Origin: Dipteris shenzhenensis
Lineage: Eukaryota; Polypodiophyta; Polypodiopsida; Gleicheniales
Direction: 5' to 3' (one strand)
NCBI GenBank assembly: GCA_047967505.1
Contig: CM106538.1
Length of the DNA: 64,000 nucleotides
Shown here in pieces: positions 55,094 to 64,000 of the stretch (positions are counted from its first letter, which is position 1; every line of letters begins with the position of its first letter). The notes beneath the pieces are model-generated. The model was not told the DNA's origin. It worked only from the letters and a program-made list of their open reading frames with translations, and did not search any database. Both the position numbers and the translations under genes were made by a program.

Positions 55094-55972
55094 CTATCCA
55101 ATGCCCATCAATACACGACAATACTCAAACCGCTGACTAGGTAGACTCTTCGTCAGCATATCTGCAGGGTTATCATCTGTATGAACCTTGACAAGCTCTA
55201 TGCGCTTGTCCTCAAGTACCTCCCTGATGAAATGGTACCTGACCTCGATGTGTTTGGTCTTTGCATGAAAGACCGGATTCCGTGCTAGCTGAATAGCACT
55301 CATGGAATCACTATGCAATGTCGGTACACCTGTATGAATCCCCAAATCTCCCACTAGCCGATCAAGCGATATAGCCTCCTTGCAACCCTCTGTGGCTGCA
55401 ACATACTCAGCCTCTGTGGTAGACAAAGCAACGCACTTCTGTGCACAAGACATCCACGACACTGCACCACCTGCAAAGGTGAACACATAACCAGAAGTGG
55501 ATCTCCTACTATCCACATGCCCTGCATAGTCTGAATCTGTGTACCCAAGTACACGCATGTCTCCTTTACCAAAGCAGATGCACATCTCCTTGGTACCCTT
55601 CATGTACCTCATGATGCACTTAACTGCCTCCCAATGCCTCTTTCCTGGATTAGCCATATACCGGCTAACAACTCCCACTGCAAATGCAATGTCTGGTCTA
55701 GTAGCTATCATAGCATACATAAGACTCCCAACTGCTGATGCATAAGGAACCTTGGCCATCATGGCCCTCTCCTCTTCTGATTTGGGACTATCTGTATGAC
55801 TCAGTTTCACATATGGAGGCAATGGAGTACTCACTGCCTTCCCCCCCTCCATATTGAAACGCTGCAATACTTTTGTAACATACTCTTTTTGTGAAAGCCA
55901 AAGGAGTTTCCTACTCCGATCACGTGTGATGCGCATACCAAGAATATGACCTGCAAGTCCCAAATCCTTCAT
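55094..55972 (-). pseudogene. copia 5 end of reverse transcriptase and RNase H
   Basis: Reads MKDLGLAGHILGMRITRDRS and on through VGSLMYAMIATRPDIAFAVG to RNase H with GYTDSDYAG, LSTTEAEYVAA and HSDSMSAIQLARNP. It is shifted one base relative to the preceding RT frame at about 55970, where L-H-E-P-L-I-stop replaces the expected junction before D-M-K-D-L-G. Confidence 0.85.
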
Positions 55973-58407
55973 ATCAAAGGCTCATGCAACTTGGCCTTTA
56001 ATGCATCTAGCTCATAAGTATTCTTGCTAGCCAATAGCATATCATCCACATATAGTGCCAGGATTATGAGGCTATTATCCTTAGCCCTTTTAGTGTAGAG
56101 GCAGTGATCAATTTCACTCCTTCTAAAACCCTGGGACCGAATGAAAGCATCAAACTTCTGATACCATTCTCTAGGCGCTTGCTTAAGACCATAGAGACTC
56201 TTCTTTAGCTTGCAAACTAAATGCTCTTTGCCCTTTTCTTCAAAGCCTTCCGGCTGAACCATGTAAATTTCCTCATGCAAATCCCCATGCAAGAAAGCTG
56301 TCTTGACATCCATCTGCATAAGCTCCATATCCTCTATTGCCACTAGTCCAAGCATGCATCTAAGTGTGGTCATCTTCACAACCGGAGAGAATATCTCATC
56401 AAAGTCCACACCCTTCTCTTGCTTGAACCCTTTAGCAACCAATCGGGCCTTGTACCTAGGCACATCATCACCTGTGACCTTCATTTTGTAGACCCATTTA
56501 CATGGCAATGCTTTCTTTCCATGTGGCAAAGAAACCAAGTCCCAAGTCTTATTCTTCATTAGTGAACTCATCTCTGATTGCATAGCATACTCCCACTTGC
56601 GTTGATCCTCACGCATCATAGCCTCTTTGTAGCAAGAAGGCTCCCTGCAATCAGTAAGCATCACATAGTCTACCCCTGGAACAAACCTATCAGGTGGTCT
56701 AGACACTCTAGATGATCTTCTCAAGGACATTTTAGCTTGCTGTCCCATTTGCATATCAGCCACATTTGCCTCATCATTTCCACCAATAGATGATCTATCA
56801 TCTACCCTTGATTGTATACCTGTGGGAGTACTTGGTGGTACCATTTCTTGCACATTTGGTGCATGGACAGCTTGCTGTCTATCAACATATGCAGGTGGAT
56901 TCACATCCTGGAAAGTGATTCTCCTCATTTCCACATCCCTCATGGGTGCCTTATGCATCTTCTTCTCATTGAAGACCACATCATGGCTGCGTATGATCTT
57001 CTTTGCTTCCGGATCCCAGAGACGATAGCCCATCTCTCCACTTTCACCATAACCCAGAAAGATGCATTTCCTAGACTTAGGATCTAGCTTCTTTCGAAGC
57101 TCTTTTGGCACATGTGCATATGCCTCACACCCAAATATACGCAAATGAGAGTAAGAGGGCTTCTTGCCACTCCATGCCTCTTCAGGAATACCACCATCCA
57201 AACTCTTACTAGGTGATCTATTGATCACATGCACTGCAGTCTTCATTGCCTCAGCCCAAAAACCACCAGAAAGACTTGCATTGGAAAGCATGCATTGCAA
57301 CCTTTCTTGAATGGTACGGTTCATCTTTTCTGCAACTGGATTTTGCTCTGGAGTACGAGGGGATGCGAGCTCCCTCTTAATCCCACGTGTATCACAAAAA
57401 TGCCGAAAGTCATGAGAGAGATACTCTCCACCATTGTCAGTCCGTAGGCATTTAAGCGTTCTACCTGACTGATTCTCAACCAAGGCCAGCCATTTCTGAA
57501 ATACTTGGAACACATCACTCTTCCGAGCTATAGCATAAGCCCACACTTTCCTAGTTGCATCATCAATGAATGTCACATAGTATTCAGCCCCGCCTAATGA
57601 CCGTGTAGGCATGGGACCACATACGTCTGAATGCACCAAATCAAGCATTTCAAACTCTTTCTTTCCCCTTCTTTTATGGGCTGATTTAGTATGCTTCCCA
57701 TAGAGACAGTGCTCACAAAATTCAAAATCAGAGAAACTCAAATGCGGTACATAACCCAAACGGCATAAGAGTTTCATTCCATTCTGGCTCATGTGCCCCA
57801 ACCTGCAATGCCACAAAGAAGTGCTTGGCTGCTCGGTTATTGCAACAACATGATCAAATACCCCTGATACATGTAAGGGATACAAAGTCCCACACTTGGC
57901 ACCCCTGGCCAAAAGCATAGAGCCCTTTTGAATTTTCCAACTCTGAAAGCCAAAAGTGGTGTGAAAACCAGCATCATCTAGCTGACCCACTGAAATAAGA
58001 CTCTTGGTCAGCTTAGGCACATGTCTCACATGTTTCAAAACAAATGCAGACCCATTTGCAAAAGAAAACTTTATGTCACCTGCTCCCACTATGTCACATG
58101 CATAGTCATTTCCAAGATGCACACAACCTGTCTTTCCACTATCATAAGTGGAGAACCATTCCCTATGGGGAGTAACATGGAATGAAGCACCAGAATCCAA
58201 AATCCAATCCTGGGAATATGCATCATCTGAAGTGGCAAGCAACTCTGCAGATAAACTAGACATGAAGAGAACATCATTGTCACTATCATGTGTGACTGTA
58301 TTGATCTCCTCAATCTTCACTTTTCCTTTGTCCTCCCTTGGACTCTCTTCCTTTTGATTTGCACCCCAATTTGCATTCTTTTTCTTATCCTTTTGCTCTC
58401 TTTTCAT
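55969..58407 (-). pseudogene. copia 5 protease, integrase and reverse transcriptase
   Basis: An 812-codon open frame: protease WILDSGASFHVT, HHCC block, integrase core with VHSDVCGPM, RTDNGGEYLS and NRTIQER, and RT with PCKWVYKMKVTGDDVPRYKA, MDVKTAFLHGDL and LYVDDMLLAS. Domains look complete but are cut off from Gag by an 8-base deletion and from RNase H by a frameshift. Confidence 0.9.
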
Positions 58408-59149
58408 AATCCTTTTTCATATGGCCCTTCTTGCCACAATGGTAACACTCAATGTTCCGTGCCCTGGATTTGCTACGAGACTTCCCTCTTTCTTGGGACT
58501 TCCCCCTGAACTGTGATCTTCCCCTTTGCACATTTAAGGCTGCATCTTGCTTGGAACCATCCATAGACTTCCGTCTAATCTCCTCGGCCAACAGGCTACC
58601 CACAACATCATCAAATTTTAGTACTCCACCAGGTGCAGAGTTACTGACAGCTGTACGGAAGGTATCCCATGAGGATGGCAATGAACATAAGAGAAATATT
58701 GCCTTAGTCTCCACATCAAAATTCATTTTCTGAGCCTGAAGCTGGCTGAAAATAATATTGAATTCATTCAAGTGAGAAGCAATGGAGACCCCTTCCTTCA
58801 TCTGCAGCTCAAACAACCTCTTCATGAGGTAAACTTTATTAGAGGCAGTTTCCTTCTCATAAGTGGCACACAGTTTCTTTCACAAATCTTCAGTAGTCTG
58901 CTCATTTACTACTGTGAAATAAACTGACTCTGCAAGATGAAGTCTAATAGTAGACTTTGCTAATGCATCCAACTCATTCCAATCATCCTCAGACATATTT
59001 GCAGGCTTAGCTTCAATACCTGCCAAGGGTTTAATCTGCTTCTTTTGAATAAGCACATCCCTTATTTGTTCTTTCCACAAAGAAAAGTTTGTCCCATCAA
59101 ACTTTTTAATGCTGAAAAACTCCTTTTCAGGCATGGAAGAGGATGCCAT
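58385..59149 (-). pseudogene. copia 5 gag
   Basis: ATG 59149, same Gag as copia 4, with TGA 58882-58880 in place of Trp (T-E-D-L-W-K-K). The zinc knuckle CYHCGKKGHMKKD ends in an 8-base deletion relative to copia 4, which removes the last Cys and shifts the frame before protease. Confidence 0.85.
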
Positions 59150-60559
59150 GATGCAAATAAAGCAAAATCCCAAATGCTAGTGCCTGCAAGAGAGAATCAC
59201 ACCAAATACCAGGTGCACCCAAATGTGTATGCCACAATAGAGTGAAATATCACCAAAACTCAAAACTCAAAGCATCTGACTCATGTGCATATACTATGCA
59301 TCCATATGAGCAAATCTGGCCCAAAAAAATGCCAATAAGTGCCAAATGACTCAAGCATAAACACTGTCCACTGGCATATGCATCAATAATGTCTCATCCA
59401 AGAGAGCATAGCACTAACAGTGCGTCACTTGCAATGTGTCAAAGCTGTCCCTCAGCATAAAATAGCATCCATATGCAAAGCGTCCATATAAATAGCATCC
59501 CACAAGGCAATTTGGACCTATCAGCGCATCCAACAAGGAATGCAATGCATCCAAATGGCCTATAAATCATCCACTGCAACCCAATGCATACCACGAATGA
59601 GCGCACACTGCTCAAACTGCAACCAGAGTGATCTGCATAAGGTATGCTCAAGAAATCATAGTCCCACGGTAATGAGCGCTACTGAAAATAGAACCTGAGA
59701 TGCTTCAAAACATGGGCGCCATTGCATAATCAGACTCAGCAAGAAAATCTGCAAATATCTCTCTTCTGCAAGAACTCCAAAATCCCAACCGATGAATGAG
59801 AAATGGGAGTCAACACTTATCCACTGCCATGTGGCATAAATCTAAGGTTTCAAAACCTTAGCATGAAAAATGCATAACAGAGAGACGAAATCGAATACAC
59901 AGAGATTTATAACTCTGAAAATCCTCCACCGAATCACGCAAGAACTGATAGGTAGGGGTTTTTGGGCATCCGGAACGCAATGGGACAGACGGTTTTGGAA
60001 ACCGTGGTCTCAATCACTGGGTCCAACACACGGACTGAAAAACGTTTTTGGAAACAGAGCTATCTGTAAACTCCACCGGAGTGCGAATGATGAGCAACAT
60101 AGAAGTTTTAGGACCTCCTGAGTCCACCGGAACTAACAGATCTGCAAATGGTTGCTCCAAACTTGAGTTCCAACACCCGGGCAAAAAACGCAGGAACTGA
60201 CACAGTGACTCAGAAATCCAATGAAATGATCCCAGATTCAAGAATGAAGGTGTTTCCAAGCTCCTGAAGTGAAGTGGACACCAAAAGCAAGCAATAGTTG
60301 CCTCTACAAGTCAATACGGCGTCTCTGTCATCGAACGGAACAGGGAAAAGCTCAAAAAACGACTTTTTCTTTGAAAGCTCTTAACAGGCTCTCAAAACCA
60401 CTTCGCAAAGCGAAAGTGACTTTTCCAAAGGTTCCTCCAAGGTCTCTGCACACTCGGATGCAAGTAAAGTCACCCACAAAGCTTCCCACAGAGCTTCTCC
60501 TTCCTCCCACAGAGCTGCTGAGCTTCAAGCATTCACGCACGCTCAGCTAGATCACCCGG
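59150..60559 (-). other. leader of copia 5
   Basis: 1.4-kb non-coding leader, nearly the same as that of copia 4. Confidence 0.7.
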
Positions 60560-60571
60560 GCTCTGATACCA
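60560..60571 (-). other. primer-binding site of copia 5
   Basis: TGGTATCAGAGC on the element strand, two bases inside the LTR. Confidence 0.95.
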
Positions 60572-60573
60572 GT

Positions 60574-60746
60574 TGAGAGTGCTCTCAACGGAAGCAAGAA
60601 CGGAAGAAGGAGAGAGAGAGAGACGGAGAGCCACACACGTTTTGGTGGGTGCAGAACCACCCTAATCTTCTTTTTCATTCATTTATATATGTGTTTGAGT
60701 ATTGTACATAACTGGGGTTAAGGCACAGTGACCTTTAACCCCCACA
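60574..60746 (-). repeat. 5' LTR of copia 5
   Basis: 173 bases that appear identical to 54868-55040, followed by the duplication CGTGG. Confidence 0.95.
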
Positions 60747-60751
60747 CGTGG
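60747..60751 (+). other. target site duplication of copia 5, right
   Basis: CGTGG, matching 54863-54867. Confidence 0.85.
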
Positions 60752-63700
60752 CGGATGGCAGAGAGGCCAAAATGCAAACACAAATGTTGAATGCTACTAC
60801 TGTGGAAAAATGGGACATATGGCTAAAGACTGCTACAAAAAGCAGAATGACATTATGAATGGAAAATTGCAGCAAGGCAATTATGCATCTTCCAGTAGAC
60901 AGGGTGATGACATAAATGAGCATCTATTTATGGTGCAGCATATGACCAATTCTGTGACAAGTGCAGAAGAACGAAATGATGTGTGGTATGTTGACTCAGG
61001 TGCATCAAACCACATGACAGGTCATGCAGAATGGATGCAGGATGCAAGGAAAATGGAAAAACCAGGATTTGTGGAGACTGGTGATGATACTGCACATCCT
61101 ATTGTGCAGATTGGTAAAATTCCTTTGTCTATGCACGATGGGAAAAAGAAATACCTGTCTGATGTATTTCATGTCCCAAACATCACCAAGAACCTGGTTT
61201 CTGTTGGTCAAATGGTTGAGCAGGGCTTGCAGGTCAGATTTAATCCTCATGGATGCTTTGTTGAAGATATGAAAAATAACGGTTGCTTGATAGCAAAAGG
61301 AAAGAAGAAGGGTAGGATGTTTACATTGGATGTGGACATACCTGAATTGATTGCAGCAATGTTTGCACATGGGACCGGTGTAGTTGCAGATATTGATATC
61401 TGGCATAAACGCATTGGTCATGTTAATATACAGCGACTTAAATCAATGCAAGCCCAAAATATTGTTGCAGGATTGCCTAAATTCAAGGTTGCAGAAATGC
61501 ATAAGGTTTGTGAAGCCTGTCAATTTGGAAAACAGGCAAGGAAACCATTTCCTAGGCATGTTCAAGGGAGTAAAAAGCCATTGGAATTAATCCACTCTGA
61601 TGTGTGGACTACTAAAGCTGCATCTATTGGAGGCTGTCACTATTTTGTCACATTTATTGATGACTTAAGCAGAAAACTTTGGGTGTATTTTATGAAAAAG
61701 AAAAGTGAAGTGTTTGGGCACTTCAAAGCTTTTAAAGCTATGGTTGAAAAAGAAATAGGCCTGCAAATAAAATGCCTAAGGTCAGATGGAGGGGGAGAGT
61801 ACCTCTCAAATGAGTTTGCAAGGTTCCTGCAGGAGCATGGCATAAAGCAGCAATATTCATGCAGTCATACCCCACAGCAAAATGGAATTGTAGAAAGGAA
61901 AAACAGGCATATTGGAGAGGTATCTCGGGCCATGCTAAATGAAAAAGATCTACCAGATTATTATTGGGCTGAAGCAGTTGCTACAGCAGTTTATATAATG
62001 AACAGGACTCCCACTACAGCAATACATGGCATGACACCAGACGAGATGTATATTGGTAGGAAACCAGACATTTCTCATTTGAAAATTTTTGGTTGCATTG
62101 CCTATGTCCATGTGCCGGATGAGTTGAGGTCCAAGTTGGATCCAAAGGCTGAGAAGTGCATCTTTATTGGTTATTCTCTGCAGCAGAAAGGGTATAGATG
62201 CTATAACCCTTCTATACGTAAGTTCACAGTGAGCAGAGATGTTGTTTTTTATGAGATGAGCAGCTGGTATAAACCAGTAAATGTGATGATTGATGTAGAT
62301 GCACAAAATGGTAATGCTGCACAAAATTCACAACAGCAATCACAAAATATCAGTGGACCTACAGTGTCCTCTAGCAGTGGTTCACATACTTCGCCATGGA
62401 CAGGTAGATTGAGATCATGAGAATCTCCTCAAAGCAATGCAGATAGTGGTACGCAGGTATCACAAAATGGAAAAGAGAAGGTAGATCAGCCCATGTTTGA
62501 TGTGAATGCAGGTCACTCTTATGTGGATGGTGAATCCAGTGGCTCAGAACAGAGCATTCATGATGAGTTGGGTATTCCTTCTGTTGTTACACCTGCAGTA
62601 AGGAAGACCAGAGATGTTTTGAGAGCACCTGGAAGTGAGCCTATTTTGCGCAGGTCTACCAGGGTTAGGTATCCTATGGATAGGCTGAAATATGATGGAT
62701 TTACAGCCATTCACTATGCCTATATGGTCAAAGTGATACAGGAACCAAAACCCACTTGTTTTGAGCAAGCCATGGGAAATGAAAAATGGGAGAAAGCCAT
62801 GGATGAAGAAATGGATGCCTTGGAAGCAAATGCTACATGGGAATTGGTGCCTTTGCCTAAAGATAAGAATGCAATTGGCTGTAAGTGGGTTTATAAGATC
62901 AAGCACAATGCAGATGGTTCTGTGAACAGATGCAAGGCAAGATTAGTTGTCAAGGGGTATGCACAGACATACGGCATTGATTATGAAGAAACATTCAGTC
63001 CGGTTGCAAGGATGGCAACTGTAAGAGCAGTCATTGCTATGGCTGCATCAAAGGGATGGTCTTTACATCAGATGGATGTAAAGAATGCCTTCTTGCATGG
63101 TGATTTGCAAGAAGAGGTCTTTATGGAGCAGCCAGCAGGTTATGTTCATGCTATTCATCCTGAGTTTGTTTGCAGGTTGAAGAAATCCTTGTATGGCTTG
63201 AAGCAAGCACCTAGAGCATGGTCTGACAAGATAGGATAGTATCTTGTCACTATTGGCTTTCAGATTTCCAAGGCAGATTTCTCACTCTATGTGAGAAAAA
63301 TAGAGAAAGGTATTATGCTGCTTGTCATCTATGTTGATGATTTGATCATCACAGGTGATAGTGATGAAGATATCCTTCATGTGAAAATGCTATTGAAGCA
63401 GAAGTTTGAGATGAAGGATTTGGGAGAGCTGCGTTATTTCTTGGGCATTGAGGTGATTAGATCACCAAGTGGGATACAGCTCTTGCAGAGGCAGTATGGA
63501 TTGGACATGCTGTCCAAATATGGGATGACAGGCTGTAAGCCTATTTCAGTTCCTTTGGAGCAGAATGTGAAGCTGAGCAAGGATGCAGGTGAGCTTCTAG
63601 AAGAACCTACTATGTACAGACGCATAGTAGGAACTTTGATTTATATGACTATTATCAGGCCAGATTTAAGCTATGCTGTTGGATTGGTAAGTTAGTTTAT

Positions 63701-64000
63701 GCAGGCTCCAAGGAAACCGCATTTGGATGCGGCTAGACGCATACTCAGGTATGTGAAGTCCACATTGCAGTATGGACTATTTTATGAGGCTGGGGTTCAG
63801 ATACAGTTGCATGGATACACTGATGCTGATTGGGCTGGTAGTATTTCTGATAGACGATCTACCAGTGGATATGTGTTCTCTTTTGGGAGTGCTGCAGTCA
63901 CTTGGAGCAGCAAGAAACAGCCTACAGTTGCCTTGTCGAGCACAGAGGCTGAGTACAGGGGTGCAGCAATGGCTGCATGTGAGGTAGCTTGGTTGCATAA
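60752..64000 (+). pseudogene. copia 6 pol, continuing past the window
   Basis: Resumes copia 6 after copia 5. Zinc knuckle rest, protease YVDSGASNHMT, integrase core with HSDVWTT, RSDGGGEYLS and ERKNRH, RT with YVDDLIITG, and RNase H with GYTDADWAG and LSSTEAEYRG. It is open in one frame apart from TGA 62418-62420 (from GGA), TAG 63237-63239 (from CAG) and TAG 63693-63695 (from CAG). It is the cleanest pol of its family here. The 3' LTR lies beyond 64000. Confidence 0.9.

Larger units (their letters stand above)
54868..60746 (-). mobile_element. Ty1/copia element 5, complete, recent insertion
   Basis: 5879 bases with two 173-base LTRs that appear identical by eye, primer-binding site, 1.4-kb leader, gag-pol and TSD CGTGG. 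It splits the zinc-knuckle region of copia 6. Identical LTRs mean a very recent insertion, yet the coding region carries a stop and two frameshifts (see its parts). Confidence 0.95.

Overview
The window is land-plant (streptophyte) nuclear DNA made almost entirely of transposable elements. Evidence: arrays of the plant-type telomere motif TTTAGGG/CCCTAAA, Ty1/copia elements whose primer-binding sites match the plant initiator-Met tRNA (TGGTATCAGAGC), a Ty3/gypsy relic, GT-AG introns, and many in-frame CAG-to-TAG changes. The density of nested, decayed elements suggests a large, repeat-rich genome (fern, lycophyte, bryophyte or gymnosperm); the species cannot be told. I recognise no ordinary host gene, and no rRNA, tRNA or CRISPR.

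The most unusual content is a family of giant terminal-inverted-repeat (TIR) DNA transposons that I cannot place in a known superfamily. Copy B (28936-46624, 17.7 kb) has matching 26-bp TIRs beginning AACACTTATTTCATTAATTT and a 4-bp target duplication AATC, and sits inside the gag-pol of an old gypsy element. Copy A (541-12614) is the matching half of a second element in opposite orientation, cut off where a truncated copia begins. Reading inward from the shared end the order is: TIR; a transposase-like gene (DUF7869-like, 1254 codons, intact in A, internally deleted in B); about 1 kb of telomere-like repeats; about 1 kb of G-rich minisatellite; a CCAAT/TATA promoter with a non-coding exon; an intron of 4-4.6 kb filled by a purine array with evenly scattered GC palindromes; then (in B only) a long multi-exon gene, now a pseudogene, with an apparent DNA-methyltransferase-like domain and two tandem Ulp1-like protease domains; a 99-codon coiled-coil-like ORF; AT-rich tandem repeats; and the other TIR. 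The two large genes diverge from a low-complexity core.

The rest is retrotransposons. Copia 1 (12615-17332, 5'-truncated) and copia 2 (17870-23538, complete, TSD CACTA) belong to one family and lie in an unrecognised degenerate gene-like sequence (17333-17864 and 23544-24535). Sequence to about 26935 is non-coding to my eye. A candidate LTR (26936-27164) and gypsy gag fragments lead to copy B; gypsy protease follows it. Copia 3 (about 47450-50377, +) meets copia 4 (50378-54670, -) tail to tail, both truncated inside reverse transcriptase. Copia 5 (54868-60746, -, complete, TSD CGTGG, LTRs that look identical) is inserted in copia 6 (54671-54867 and 60747 to the window end), a sibling of copia 1 and 2.

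Functionally, element A keeps an apparently usable transposase frame but lacks its other half, whereas B keeps both ends and the second gene but has a broken transposase and a broken second gene. Neither looks autonomous now; B could only have been moved recently by a protein from another copy.
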